Source of the DNA: Streptomyces chumphonensis
GTDB taxonomy: Bacteria; Actinomycetota; Actinomycetes; Streptomycetales; Streptomycetaceae
Assembly (NCBI RefSeq): GCF_014779715.1
Contig: NZ_JACXYU010000001.1
Span: forward strand, 868,001 to 932,000
Reading direction: 5' to 3'
DNA length: 64,000 bases
In this document: positions 41,310-50,329 of the stretch, in pieces
Layout: every line of letters begins with the position of its first letter
Numbering within the stretch: the stretch's first letter is position 1
The notes under the pieces: generated by a model
Told to the model about the DNA's origin: nothing
The model's input: only the letters and a program-made list of their open reading frames with translations
Database searches by the model: none
Program-made: the position numbers and the translations under genes

Positions 41310-41631
41310 GCGTTCCCGCGCGCACCGGTGCGCGTTCCGTTTGTCCGACCGAAGAATCCGCCGCACGCACGGAATTCGGATAGGCGCGACGGGACAGCGG
41401 ACCGGCCGGACGAAAAGGGCCGGTTTCGACGTTTCCCCAGTGGCCCTTCCACCGTTGTTCCCTCCGTATACCGACGGGGAAAGGGCGACGCGATGAGGCG
41501 ACCGGACAGCGACGCTCCCTGCGTGGTCGACGCGGCACGACCGTACTGGGCGAAGCGCCGGAAACGTTGTGCCCGGTCACAAACCCGGGGCGGGCCGCAG
41601 CGTAACGAAAGCGTTGCGCCGCCGCAGGCTC
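41310..41631. other. intergenic region upstream of the acyl-CoA ligase
   Basis: About 320 bp with no supported gene. It is locally less G+C-rich than the flanks. A long-range inverted repeat, AAGGGCC...GGCCCTT (about 41418-41449), is present. A 54-codon frame at 41493-41657 has weak coding character. Confidence 0.5.
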
Positions 41632-41660
41632 TTTCGCCCCCGAGCCCTGGCCCTTAGTCT
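41632..41660 (+). promoter_or_regulatory. possible acyl-CoA ligase promoter
   Basis: TTTCGC (41632-41637) and TAGTCT (41655-41660) are spaced by 17 bp and resemble vegetative promoter hexamers 60-90 bp before the GTG start. Confidence 0.35.
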
Positions 41661-41721
41661 GATCAGCACTTCAGTTACTCGTGAGTCACCCCCCAGAACG
41701 ACGCGGGCCACGGAGGATGTC

Positions 41722-43614
41722 GTGAGCGACACGCAATCCCAGATCGAACCCCGTCCGCCCTCCGTGGCGGCGCTGTTTCTCGAACGCATCGAAGCCACTC
41801 CGGAGAGTGAGGCCTATCGTTATCCGGTGCCGCCGGCATCGGGCTCCGGACCGGACGAGTGGAAGTCCTACACCTGGACCCAGGCGGCCGACCGGGTGTT
41901 CGCCGTCGCCGCCGGTCTGATGGACCTCGGCATCGAGCCCGAGCAGCGCGTCGCGATCATGTCCAACACCCGGGTGGACTGGATCCTCGCCGACCTGGGC
42001 GTCATGTGCGCCGGAGCCGCGACGACGACCATCTACCCCGGCACCAACGCCGAGGAGTCCGCCTACATCCTCGCCGACTCCGAGAGCCGGGTACTGGTCG
42101 CCGAGGACACCGCCCAGCTCGCCAAGGCCCGGGAGAAGCGCGCCGAACTCCCGGACCTCGCCCACGTGGTGGTCATCGACGCGGCCGGTGAACCGGTCAC
42201 CGACCCGGCCGACCCCGAGGACTGGGCCCTGACGCTCGACGAGCTGATGACGCGGGGCCGCGGCTACCTGCAGAAGCACCCCGACGCCGTCACCGAGACC
42301 GTCCGGGCGCTCCGGTCCGACCAGCTCGCCACCCTCATCTACACCTCCGGCACGACCGGCAAACCCAAGGGCGTCAGGCTCCCCCACGACAACTGGTCCT
42401 ACATGGGCAAGGCCATCGCCGCCCAGGGCCTGGTCGAGCCGGAGGACGTCCAGTACCTGTGGCTCCCGCTGGCCCACGTCTTCGGCAAGGTGCTGACGAC
42501 CGGCGGGGTCGAGGTCGGGCACGTGACCGCGGTCGACGGCCGCATCGACAAGATCATCGAGAACCTGCCGGTCGTACAGCCGACCTACATGGCGGCCGTG
42601 CCCCGGATCTTCGAGAAGGTCTACAACGGCGTCGCCTCCAAGGCCAAGGCCGCCGGCGGCGCCAAGTACAAGATCTTCCTGTGGGCGGCCGAGGTGGCCC
42701 GCGAGTACGCCAAGGTGACGCAGGACAACCACCGGCGCACCGGAACGGCCTCCGCGCCCACCGGGCTGAAGGTGAAGCACGCGATCGCCGACAAGCTCGT
42801 CTACGCGAAGCTGCGCGACGCCTTCGGCGGACGGCTGCGCGCGTGCATCTCCGGTTCGGCCGCCCTCGCCCCGGACATCGGCTACTTCTTCGCCGGAGCC
42901 GGCATCCACATCCTGGAGGGCTACGGGCTCACCGAGTCCAGCGCCGCCAGCTTCTGCAACCCCGGCGAGGGCTACCGCACCGGAACCGTCGGCAAGCCGC
43001 TGCCCGGCTGCGAGGTCCGCATCGCGGAGGACGGCGAGGTCCTGCTGCGCGGCCCCGGCATCATGCAGGGCTACCACGGGCTGCCGGAGAAGACCGAGGA
43101 GGTGCTGGAGCCGGACGGCTGGTTCCACACCGGCGACATCGGCGAACTCTCCGACGACGGCTTCCTGCGGATCACCGACCGCAAGAAGGACATGTTCAAG
43201 ACCTCCGGCGGGAAGTACGTCGCCCCCACGGAGATCGAGGGCCGCTTCAAGGCCGTCTGCCCCTACGTCTCCACCATCCTGGTGCACGGCGCGGACCGGA
43301 ACTACTGCACGGCGCTCATCGCGCTCGACGAGATCGCCCTCATGGGGTGGGCCGAGGAGCACGGGCTGAAGGGCCGGAGCTACGCGGACGTCGTCGCCTC
43401 CCCCGAGGTGCGGGAGCTCGTCGGCGGCTATGTGGAGCGGCTCAACGAGAACCTCCAGCGCTGGCAGACGATCAAGCAGTTCCGCGTCCTGCCGCGGGAC
43501 CTCGACGTCGAGCACGGCGAGCTGACGCCCAGTCTGAAGCTGAAGCGGCCCGTCGTCGAGCGGGAGTTCGGCCACCTGCTGGAGGAGATGTACGCGGGCG
43601 CGCGGGAGAAGTAG
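41722..43614 (+). CDS. long-chain acyl-CoA synthetase (AMP-dependent ligase)
   Basis: The 630-residue adenylating enzyme activates fatty acids to acyl-CoA through an acyl-AMP intermediate. The P-loop motif YTSGTTGKPKGVRLPH lies near residue 207. PTYMAAVPRIFEKVYNG, GYGLTESSAASFCNPG near 400, GWFHTGDIGELSDDGFLRITDRKKDMFKTSGGKYVAP near 468 and the C-terminal LTPSLKLKRP with the catalytic Lys complete the family set. The GTG start follows GGAGGA. It resembles the FAA1/FadD15 type of about 600 residues. It converges on the PNPOx-like gene through a shared hairpin. Confidence 0.93.
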   Translation: MSDTQSQIEPRPPSVAALFLERIEATPESEAYRYPVPPASGSGPDEWKSYTWTQAADRVFAVAAGLMDLGIEPEQRVAIMSNTRVDWILADLGVMCAGAATTTIYPGTNAEESAYILADSESRVLVAEDTAQLAKAREKRAELPDLAHVVVIDAAGEPVTDPADPEDWALTLDELMTRGRGYLQKHPDAVTETVRALRSDQLATLIYTSGTTGKPKGVRLPHDNWSYMGKAIAAQGLVEPEDVQYLWLPLAHVFGKVLTTGGVEVGHVTAVDGRIDKIIENLPVVQPTYMAAVPRIFEKVYNGVASKAKAAGGAKYKIFLWAAEVAREYAKVTQDNHRRTGTASAPTGLKVKHAIADKLVYAKLRDAFGGRLRACISGSAALAPDIGYFFAGAGIHILEGYGLTESSAASFCNPGEGYRTGTVGKPLPGCEVRIAEDGEVLLRGPGIMQGYHGLPEKTEEVLEPDGWFHTGDIGELSDDGFLRITDRKKDMFKTSGGKYVAPTEIEGRFKAVCPYVSTILVHGADRNYCTALIALDEIALMGWAEEHGLKGRSYADVVASPEVRELVGGYVERLNENLQRWQTIKQFRVLPRDLDVEHGELTPSLKLKRPVVEREFGHLLEEMYAGAREK

Positions 43615-43633
43615 TCCCCGTCACGTGAGCGGC

Positions 43634-43675
43634 GCGGGGGCCGGGCCGGGGCGGACGCTCCGGCCCGGCCCCCGC
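43634..43675. terminator. bidirectional terminator after the acyl-CoA ligase
   Basis: GCGGGGGCCGGGCCGG (43634-43649) pairs perfectly with CCGGCCCGGCCCCCGC (43660-43675) across a 10-nt loop between converging genes. Confidence 0.88.
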
Positions 43676-43687
43676 CGTCCGTCCGGC

Positions 43688-44179
43688 TCACACCCGCCAG
43701 CGGCCGTCGCGCATCAGCAGCCGACCGGCCAGTTCGTTCTCCTCACGCCAGGCGCGCACGGTGCGCGGCCGGCAGCGGAAGAAGACCCAGTCCGCCCAGC
43801 CACGCGGGTCGAAGCCCGTGCGGGCGGCGAACGAGGCGCCCTCGTCCGGGGAGAGGCCGTCGGTGGCGACAGCCTCCGTGAGGGCCTCGACCAACACGAC
43901 GTCGCGGGTGTGGCCGAGGGCGAGCCGCGCGAGCCCGCCGGTGCCCGTGGCACCGCCCGCGGCCCTGCCCGACAGCAGGTTGCGCGCCGTCGGGGTGCCG
44001 CGCCCGGTGCACAGCAGCAGGGTCTCACCGTCGAAGGCGAACGACAGGGGCACCATGCACGGCACCCCGTCCGGGGAGGCGGTGGCCACCCACACGTCCA
44101 CGTCCTGCGCCAGTCTCTCCAGGACGTCACGCTTGCGCTGCTCGGCCGGACGGGGCGGGGCGGGATCGCGGTGTGTCAT
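43688..44179 (-). CDS. pyridoxamine 5'-phosphate oxidase-like (split-barrel) flavoprotein
   Basis: The 163-residue protein has the split-barrel fold of PNPOx and F420/FMN reductases. DVWVATASPDGVPCMVPLSFAFDGETLLLCTGRGTPTARNL (about 28-68) is the cofactor-binding first half. ALGHTRDVVLVEALTEAVA and ADWVFFRCRPRTVRAWREENELAGRLLMRDGRW form the end. The members of this actinobacterial group probably bind F420 or FMN and act as oxidoreductases; no substrate is known. It stands alone, with its 5' end near the small gene at 44308. Confidence 0.85.
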   Translation of the reverse strand: MTHRDPAPPRPAEQRKRDVLERLAQDVDVWVATASPDGVPCMVPLSFAFDGETLLLCTGRGTPTARNLLSGRAAGGATGTGGLARLALGHTRDVVLVEALTEAVATDGLSPDEGASFAARTGFDPRGWADWVFFRCRPRTVRAWREENELAGRLLMRDGRWRV

Positions 44180-44307
44180 GGCGGCACGCTAAACGGCCCG
44201 CGCCGCCCCGACATCGGTCCCCCGGCCCACCGCGGCGTAGGCCCTTGGACCTCGGCCGTACGCCCGACCCGGGGGCGGCCGTGCCGGCGTGCACGGCCCG
44301 GCCCGCG

Positions 44308-44553
44308 TCAGTCCCGCTCGAGCCAGCCGTCGTGGGAGGCGGCCAGCGCGTCGAGCGCGGAGGCGTCCCACCGGGCCTCCGGGTCCTCCACCACGACGAG
44401 CCACTGGGCGTCCTCGGCGTCGTCCTCACCGGCCAGCGCGTCGCGCAGGAGCTGCGGCTCCTGCGGCAGACCGAGCCGTTCGGTCAGTTCCTCGGCCACT
44501 TCCTCCGCGCTGTCCCGGTCGGGCAGGACGAGCACGTGTCGTACGTCGTTCAC
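44308..44553 (-). CDS. conserved hypothetical acidic protein
   Basis: An 81-residue acidic protein: VNDVRHVLVLPDRDSAEEVAEELTERLGL at the start, then a LRDALAGEDDAEDAQWLVVVEDP block and a DASALDALAASHDGWLERD tail. It looks like a small ferredoxin-like alpha/beta fold similar to proteins annotated as ribonuclease E inhibitor RraB-like or DUF-type, but I do not recognise the family. The GTG start lies 57 bp from the divergent holA start, so they may share a promoter region. Confidence 0.65.
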   Translation of the reverse strand: MNDVRHVLVLPDRDSAEEVAEELTERLGLPQEPQLLRDALAGEDDAEDAQWLVVVEDPEARWDASALDALAASHDGWLERD

Positions 44554-44610
44554 CGGGCCATTGTGCCGGGTCCGCCGCCTGCGGCCGAGGGGGTGTCCGA
44601 GGGGCGTGGG

Positions 44611-45615
44611 ATGCTGGGCGCGATGCCCCCGAAAGCGAAGAACACCGCAGCGGACCACGTCCTCGCGCCGTGCAGCCTCCTCGTCGGCCAGGAGGAGCTG
44701 CTCGTCGACCGCGCCGTGCGCCAGGTCGTCGACGCCGCGCGCACCGAGGATGCCGACACCGACGTGCGGGAACTGGCGCCCGGCGAGTTGCAGCCGGGCA
44801 CCCTGGCGGAGCTGACGAGCCCGTCCCTGTTCGCCGAGCGCAAGGTCGTCGTCGTCCGGCAGGCGCAGGACCTGTCGGCGGACACCGTCAAGGACGTCAA
44901 GGCGTACCTGGTGGCTCCCGCCGAGGAGATCACCCTCGTACTGGCCCACGCGGGCGGCGCCAAGGGCAAGGGCCTGCTGGACGCCGCCCGGAAGGCCGGG
45001 GCCCGCGAGGTGCCCTGCGCGAAGGTCACCAGACCGGCCGACCGGCTGGCCTTCGTGCGCGGGGAGTTCCGCGCGATCGGCCGCTCGGCCACTCCGGAGG
45101 CCTGCCAGGCCCTGGTGGACGCCATCGGCAGCGACCTGCGGGAGCTGGCCTCGGCGTGCGCCCAGCTCACCGCGGACGTCGAGGGGACGATCGACGAGGC
45201 CGTGGTGGGCCGTTACTACACCGGCCGCGCCGAGGCGTCGAGCTTCACGGTGGCCGACCGCGCGGTGGAGGGCCGGGCCGCCGAGGCGCTGGAGACGCTG
45301 CGCTGGGCGCTGGCCACCGGCGTCGCCCCCGTCCTCGTGACCAGCGCACTGGCCCAGGGCGTGCGCGCCATCGGCAAGCTGGCCTCGGCGCCGGGCGGCA
45401 TGCGGCCGGGGGATCTGGCACGGGAGCTGGGCATGCCGCCGTGGAAGATCGACCGGGTGCGTCAGCAGATGCGGGGGTGGAACGCGGACGGGGTGTCGGT
45501 GGCGCTCCGCGCGGTGGCGGAGGCCGACGCGGCGGTGAAGGGCGGCGGCTACGACCCCGCCTACGCACTGGAGAAGGCGGTGGTGACGATCGCCCGCGCC
45601 GCCCGCTCGCGCTGA
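44611..45615 (+). CDS. holA: DNA polymerase III delta subunit
   Basis: The 334-residue clamp-loader subunit has DNA_pol3_delta features: SLLVGQEELLVDRAVRQVVDAAR near residue 24, the LTSPSLFAERKVVVVRQAQDL stretch near 68, and KAYLVAPAEEITLVLAHAGGAKGKGLLDAARKAGA. The C-terminal domain includes SSFTVADRAVEGRAAEALETLRWAL and LARELGMPPWKIDRVRQQMRGW. It opens the sliding clamp during loading. ATG 44611 has GAGGGG six bases upstream; ATG 44623 matches the family N-terminus equally well. The last 371 bp are overlapped on the other strand by the comEC frame. Confidence 0.94.
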   Translation: MLGAMPPKAKNTAADHVLAPCSLLVGQEELLVDRAVRQVVDAARTEDADTDVRELAPGELQPGTLAELTSPSLFAERKVVVVRQAQDLSADTVKDVKAYLVAPAEEITLVLAHAGGAKGKGLLDAARKAGAREVPCAKVTRPADRLAFVRGEFRAIGRSATPEACQALVDAIGSDLRELASACAQLTADVEGTIDEAVVGRYYTGRAEASSFTVADRAVEGRAAEALETLRWALATGVAPVLVTSALAQGVRAIGKLASAPGGMRPGDLARELGMPPWKIDRVRQQMRGWNADGVSVALRAVAEADAAVKGGGYDPAYALEKAVVTIARAARSR

Positions 45616-48124
45616 CCCGTCCGGCCGCGTCCACCGCGAGCGCGCCGTCGAGGTCGGTGCGGTGGATCTCGGCACCGGCCCTTCGCAGGGCGGTCAGGGT
45701 CACCGGTGCGGGGTGGCCGTGATCGTTGTCCCGACCGCAGGAGACGAGAGCGATCCCGGGCGCCAGCCGATCGAGCAGCGGCGGGTGCTGGTGCGCCGAC
45801 CCGTGGTGCGCGACCTTGAGCACGTCCACCTGCGGCAGGTCCGGACGGGCGGCCAGCAGCCGCCGCTGAGCGATCGGTTCGAGATCGCCGGGCAGAAGGA
45901 CGGTCAGCCCCGCCGTCCGCAGCAGCAGGGTGACGCTCGCGTCATTGGTGCCCAGCCCCCGGGCGCCGGCGGGCGGCCACAGCACCTCCCAGCTCAGCCC
46001 CCGGCCGACGCTGCGGCGTTCCCCCTCGGACGCGGTCAGCAGCGGTACGCGCGCGGCAGCCGTCGTCCGCTCCACGAACCGGGCCTGCGCCGAACCGTCC
46101 GGGACGGTGGTGACCTGCACGGCGCCGACCGATCGGCCCCGGAGGACACCGGGCAGCCCGCGCACGTGGTCGGCGTGGAAGTGGCTGAGGACGAGCAGCG
46201 GTACACGGTCGACCCCGAGCCTGCGCAGGCAGCGGTCCATGGCCCGTGGATCGGGCCCGGCGTCGACGACGAGGGCCGTGCCGGGACCCGCCGAGACCAC
46301 CAGGCCGTCCCCCTGCCCGACGTCGCACACGACCAGCCGCCAGCCCGGGGGCGGCCACCCGGTGACGGCCCGGGTGACGGGCGGCGGGCGCACCAGCGCC
46401 ACGACCAGGAGCAGGGCGAGGCACGCGGCCGGCCAGGGACGCCGGAGTGCCCGGCGAGCCAGTGCGAGCGCCGTCAGGGACGCGGCCGCCAGGAGCGCGG
46501 CGCCCGACCAGCCGTCGGGCCAGCCCAGCTCCGCCCCCGGGAGGGCGCCACCCGTGCGGGCGACCAGGGCGATCCACCGGGCGGGCCAGGCGGCGCACCA
46601 CAGCAGCGGTGCGGCCAGTGGCGGTGCGGCGGACACCACGGCCAGCGCCGCCCAGCCGAGCACCGTGACCGGTGCGAGGGCCGGCTCGGCGAGCAGGTTG
46701 CACGGGATGCCCACCAGGCTGACGCGGCCCGTGAAGACGGCCACCACCGGTGCGCAGGCGATCTGCGTCGCGACCGCGACGGACAGGACCTCCGCCAGGC
46801 GGTGCGGAACGCCGCGCCGCCGCAGGGCACGGCTCCAGCGCGGTGCGACGGTCAGCAGCGCGGCCGTGGCCAGGACGGAGAGCAGGAAGCCGTAGGAGCG
46901 GGCGAGCACGGGGTCGTGGAGGACGAGGAGCAGCACCGCGGCGGCCAGGGCCGGGAGCAGGGAGCGGCGGCGCCCGGTGGCGACGGCCAGGAGGGTCAGG
47001 CCGCCGCAGACGGCCGCCCGCAGCACGCTGGGCCCGGGTCTGCACACGGTGACGAAGGCGAGGATGAGCCCGCAGCCGAGCACGGCGGTCATCCGCAGCG
47101 GCACCCCGAGGCGGCCCGCCAGACCGCCGCGTTCGGCCAGCGAGGCCCGGCCGGGGGCGCCGATGAGGACGGTCAGCACCACGGCGAGCTGACTGCCGCT
47201 GACGACGATCATGTGCGTCATGTCCGCCGCCTCCACCGCCTGCCGGAGGTCCGGCGGAATGCTCGCCGCATCCCCGATGACCAGTGCGGGCAGCAGGGCG
47301 CGGGCGTCGGCCGGCAGCCCGGCACAGGCCGCGCGGAGATCCGCCCGGACGCGTCCGGCGATCCGCTGCACGGTGTCCGGCGGGGCGACGACCCGCGGTG
47401 ACCCGGCACCGGAGGGGCGGAGCACCGCCGCCAGCTGCCCGCCCTGGCCGGGGAGGGGCGGGGAGAGGCGGGCGGGCAGCCGGAGCCGGGTCGACGGCAG
47501 CAGGGAGAGCCAGCGGTGCGGTGCGTCGACGACGGCCACGACGAGCACCGGGCTGCTGATCGCCGTCACCCCACCGTCCGGCGCGGTGACCCGCGTGGCC
47601 TCGGCGGTGACGACGACGGGGCGCGGGGCTCCGTCGGCACGGGGCCGCGCGAGACGGGGGTCCGCGGTGAGGGTGATCTCCACGGTGGCGTGTGCGCGCC
47701 GTTCGGCGAGCTCCGTCAGCGGCCCGGCACGGACCGCCGCCGTGTGCAGTGCGGCGACCACACCGCCGGCCGCCGCGCACAGCAGGGCCAACGCCGTGCA
47801 GAGCAGGACGCCCCGCGAGGCCCGCGCCGGACGGCGGGTCCGCGCGACGCCGAGGAGGACGCAGGCCGTCAGGCAGCAGCAGCCCGCTCCGGCGGCGACG
47901 AGAGGTCCGTCGGCCCCCAGGGCCAGGGCCGCCGCCCCCCAGGTCGCCAGGGCGGGCGGCACGAGCCGCAGGTCGGTCGGAGCCTCTTCGCGCGGGTGGG
48001 AGGCGCCGAGACGGTGGCCCGAGGCGGTGTGCGCGGCGGCTCGGGACGCGGCGGGCGTCGGTCCCGGCGGGGGATGCGCCTCCGCACGGGCGGCCCGACC
48101 GGCGCGGGCGGACGGTGTGGTCAC
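45245..48124 (-). CDS. comEC: ComEC/Rec2-family DNA uptake membrane protein with antisense C-terminal extension
   Basis: The frame encodes 959 residues. It has an N-terminal region with hydrophobic helices and a soluble DUF4131-like part, and a competence domain (about 270-560) with many transmembrane helices, including DMTHMIVVSGSQLAVVLTVL. The C-terminal metallo-beta-lactamase domain contains LSHFHADHVRGLPGVL near 645 and DVLKVAHHGSAHQ. ComEC forms the channel for single-stranded DNA entry in competent bacteria; streptomycetes carry it although natural transformation is not established. The family normally ends near residue 836 (DGALAVDAAGR). The last 123 codons run antisense through holA and are Pro/Arg/Ser-rich. 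GTG 48124 overlaps the comEA stop by 4 bp. Confidence 0.88.
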   Translation of the reverse strand: MTTPSARAGRAARAEAHPPPGPTPAASRAAAHTASGHRLGASHPREEAPTDLRLVPPALATWGAAALALGADGPLVAAGAGCCCLTACVLLGVARTRRPARASRGVLLCTALALLCAAAGGVVAALHTAAVRAGPLTELAERRAHATVEITLTADPRLARPRADGAPRPVVVTAEATRVTAPDGGVTAISSPVLVVAVVDAPHRWLSLLPSTRLRLPARLSPPLPGQGGQLAAVLRPSGAGSPRVVAPPDTVQRIAGRVRADLRAACAGLPADARALLPALVIGDAASIPPDLRQAVEAADMTHMIVVSGSQLAVVLTVLIGAPGRASLAERGGLAGRLGVPLRMTAVLGCGLILAFVTVCRPGPSVLRAAVCGGLTLLAVATGRRRSLLPALAAAVLLLVLHDPVLARSYGFLLSVLATAALLTVAPRWSRALRRRGVPHRLAEVLSVAVATQIACAPVVAVFTGRVSLVGIPCNLLAEPALAPVTVLGWAALAVVSAAPPLAAPLLWCAAWPARWIALVARTGGALPGAELGWPDGWSGAALLAAASLTALALARRALRRPWPAACLALLLVVALVRPPPVTRAVTGWPPPGWRLVVCDVGQGDGLVVSAGPGTALVVDAGPDPRAMDRCLRRLGVDRVPLLVLSHFHADHVRGLPGVLRGRSVGAVQVTTVPDGSAQARFVERTTAAARVPLLTASEGERRSVGRGLSWEVLWPPAGARGLGTNDASVTLLLRTAGLTVLLPGDLEPIAQRRLLAARPDLPQVDVLKVAHHGSAHQHPPLLDRLAPGIALVSCGRDNDHGHPAPVTLTALRRAGAEIHRTDLDGALAVDAAGRVSASGRRGRSSPPPSPVRRRGRSRRPSPPRRPPPPRGAPPTPRPRSTPASADAPGRSSTAACPAPVPDPPAACRPAPRPACRWRARPGPVRWSRGRGRRRWPAPSAASPAPRRPGPPPRGRPP

Positions 48125-49206
48125 GGGACGACCCGGTTCTCGAGTTCGGCGAACCGGCTGTCACCGATGCCGCCGACGTCCCGCAGCTGTTCGACGGTGC
48201 GGAACCCGCCCTGTTCCGTCCGGTGGTCGACGATCTTCCGGGCCAGGACGGGTCCGATCCCGGGCAGGGTGTCCAGGTCCTCGACCGTCGCGGTGTTGAG
48301 ACTGACCGGTCCCGGCACCGGCCCGGGCCCCGCGCCGCCCTTCACCGGCGGGCCGCCGGGCGGCGGTGTCACGCCGACGAGGATGTGCTCGCCGTCGAGC
48401 AGCACACGGGCGCGGTTCAGGGCGACGGTGTCCGTCCCGCTGCGGACACCGCCGGCGGCCGTGAGGGCGTCCGCGACGCGGGAGCCCGCCGGGAGCCGGT
48501 GGACGCCCGGCTCGCTGACCTCGCCGGCCACGTCCACGAGGACGTGGCCGCGTTCGGCACCGGCCGGGGGTGAGGGCGATGAGGGCGATGAGGAGGACGG
48601 TGGGGCGGGGTCCGCCGCGGGCGCGGCGACGGCCGCCGGGACGCGGACGGGCTCCGGGCGGCCGGACCACAGCTCCCAGCCGGCGAACCCGGCGGCCCCC
48701 AGCAGCACGACGACCAGCGCGGCGAGCGCCCGGGGCTCCACGGCGCACCGCGTCTGGAGCCACAGCGGCAACCGGTCGCGCAGGCCGGGGCGCACGGGCG
48801 ACGACGCGCCGGGCGGCGGCTCGGGCGGCGCCGGTGGAGGTGGGGAGGGCGGCTCGGGCGGGGAGTGCGATCCCGGATGAGGTGTCCGGTGCCGCCGGCG
48901 CTCCGCCGCCGGCGACGGTCGCACGGCGCCCCGCCGGAGCCGGCTGCGCCGGACGGCGTCCCGGGCCGCCGCGACGGCGTCGTGCCGCGACAGTGCGACG
49001 GAATCCGGCGACGCGCCCCCGCCCGAACCGGTCGGCGGGGGTACCGCGTCCACGCGGCGGTCCGGCTCCGGCTGCCCGGGCCCGGGCCGTGGTGCGGCAA
49101 GCAGAGTGGCGGCGCGGGCGCGGACGTTCGCCCGGTGCGCGGCGGACTTTCGCCCGGCGTGCTTCCGCCCCGGGCCCGTCGTGTCGGTCAGCGATCGAGG
49201 ACTCAT
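48121..49206 (-). CDS. comEA: ComEA-family helix-hairpin-helix DNA-binding membrane protein
   Basis: The 361-residue protein has a long Arg/Pro/Ser-rich cytoplasmic N-terminus and a single transmembrane helix near 157-177 (AALVVVLLGAAGFAGWELW). A low-complexity Pro/Ser spacer follows, then an SLBB domain (VLVDVAGEVSEPGVHRLPAGSRVADALTAAGG), a Gly/Pro linker and C-terminal tandem HhH motifs (LNTATVEDLDTLPGIGPVLARKIVDHR near 305). It binds incoming double-stranded DNA at the membrane and works with ComEC, whose start overlaps its stop. ATG 49206 is chosen over an open frame from 49284. Confidence 0.92.
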   Translation of the reverse strand: MSPRSLTDTTGPGRKHAGRKSAAHRANVRARAATLLAAPRPGPGQPEPDRRVDAVPPPTGSGGGASPDSVALSRHDAVAAARDAVRRSRLRRGAVRPSPAAERRRHRTPHPGSHSPPEPPSPPPPAPPEPPPGASSPVRPGLRDRLPLWLQTRCAVEPRALAALVVVLLGAAGFAGWELWSGRPEPVRVPAAVAAPAADPAPPSSSSPSSPSPPAGAERGHVLVDVAGEVSEPGVHRLPAGSRVADALTAAGGVRSGTDTVALNRARVLLDGEHILVGVTPPPGGPPVKGGAGPGPVPGPVSLNTATVEDLDTLPGIGPVLARKIVDHRTEQGGFRTVEQLRDVGGIGDSRFAELENRVVP

Positions 49207-49359
49207 GCGCCCGACGGTAGGGACGTTCCCGATCCTTCGCCGCGCTCCACGCATTCCGGTGGAATACCGGCCGGTTGTGGACAACTCGACCCCTCACACA
49301 GGGGAACGCGCCACGGCGCGTTGACGCCGTCTCCTCCGCGGCCCGCGCGCCCGGCCCGA

Positions 49360-50205
49360 TCAGCAGGGCGAGACGACGGTGGCGAGCAGGCCGGGGCCGG
49401 TGTGGGCGCCGATGACGGCTCCGACCTCACTGACGTGCAGCTCCCGCAGACCGGGCACACGGTCCCGCAACCGGTCGGCGAGCTGCCGGGCCCGCTCGGG
49501 CGCGTCCAGGTGGTGGACGGCGACGTCCACCGGGGCCGTGCCCGCCCGGGCGACGGCCAGTTCTTCCAGCCGGGCGATGGCCCTGCTGGACGTGCGCACC
49601 TTCTCCAGCGGCCCGATGCGCCCCTCGGTCAGCTCCAGCAGCGGCTTCACGGCGAGCGCGGAGCCCAGCAGCGCCTGGGCCGCACCGATGCGGCCACCGC
49701 GCCGCAGGTGCTCCAGGGTGTCGACGTAGAAGTAGGTGGACGTGTCGGCCGCGCGCTTCTCGGCCGCGACCACGGCGTCGTCGAGGGTGCCGCCGCGGCC
49801 GGCGGTCTCGGCGGCGGCGAGCGCGCTGAAGCCGAGGGCCATCCCGACCAGGCCCGAGTCCACGACCCGGACCGGGAGCGGGGCCTCGGCCGCGGCCAGC
49901 AGGGCGGCGTCGTGGGTGCCGGAGAACTCGGCCGACAGGTGCAGGGAGACGACGCCGTCGGCTCCGGCCTCGGCGGCCGCCCGGTAGGCGGCGGCGAACG
50001 TCTCGGGACCCGGCCGGGACGTGGTGACCGGACGCCGCCGACGCAGCGCCTCGACCAGAGCACGCGCGGAGATCTCGGCACCCTCCTCCAGCGGCTCACC
50101 GTCCACCACGACGGTCAGCGGCACCGAGGTGATGCGGTGCCGCCGCAGCGCCTCGGGCGGCAGGTACGCCGTGGAATCGGTGATGATCGCGACATGACGG
50201 GCCAT
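49360..50205 (-). CDS. DegV-family fatty-acid-binding protein
   Basis: The 281-residue protein has the two-domain DegV fold: VAIITDSTAYLPPEAL at the N-terminus, VTTSRPGPETFAAAYRAA with the acyl-carboxylate-binding Thr-Ser pair near 61, and VRVVDSGLVGMALGF and YVDTLEHLRRGGRIGAAQALLGSALAVKPLLEL near 160. Such proteins present fatty acids to FakA-type kinases for phosphorylation. No fakA is adjacent. It is upstream-neighboured by the secreted protein gene on the same strand but separated by a terminator. Confidence 0.92.
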   Translation of the reverse strand: MARHVAIITDSTAYLPPEALRRHRITSVPLTVVVDGEPLEEGAEISARALVEALRRRRPVTTSRPGPETFAAAYRAAAEAGADGVVSLHLSAEFSGTHDAALLAAAEAPLPVRVVDSGLVGMALGFSALAAAETAGRGGTLDDAVVAAEKRAADTSTYFYVDTLEHLRRGGRIGAAQALLGSALAVKPLLELTEGRIGPLEKVRTSSRAIARLEELAVARAGTAPVDVAVHHLDAPERARQLADRLRDRVPGLRELHVSEVGAVIGAHTGPGLLATVVSPC

Positions 50206-50283
50206 GGCCCGGAGATTACTGCGTCGCGCGGGGCGGTGGCAGCCTGACCTCCGCCTCCGCACCGCCCTCGGGGGCCGGCGGCC

Positions 50284-50321
50284 GGCACGGTCGGCCGGGT
50301 ACGGGCCCCGCCGACCGTGCC
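50284..50321 (-). terminator. terminator of the small secreted protein gene
   Basis: GGCACGGTCGGC (50284-50295) pairs perfectly with GCCGACCGTGCC (50310-50321), 8 bp after the stop of the upstream reverse-strand gene. Confidence 0.75.
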
Positions 50322-50329
50322 CCCGGGCC

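Noticed and set aside
41493..41657. Possible 54-codon gene upstream of the acyl-CoA ligase
   Set aside because: Composition is unlike neighbouring genes, no homology is recognised and it overlaps the predicted promoter.
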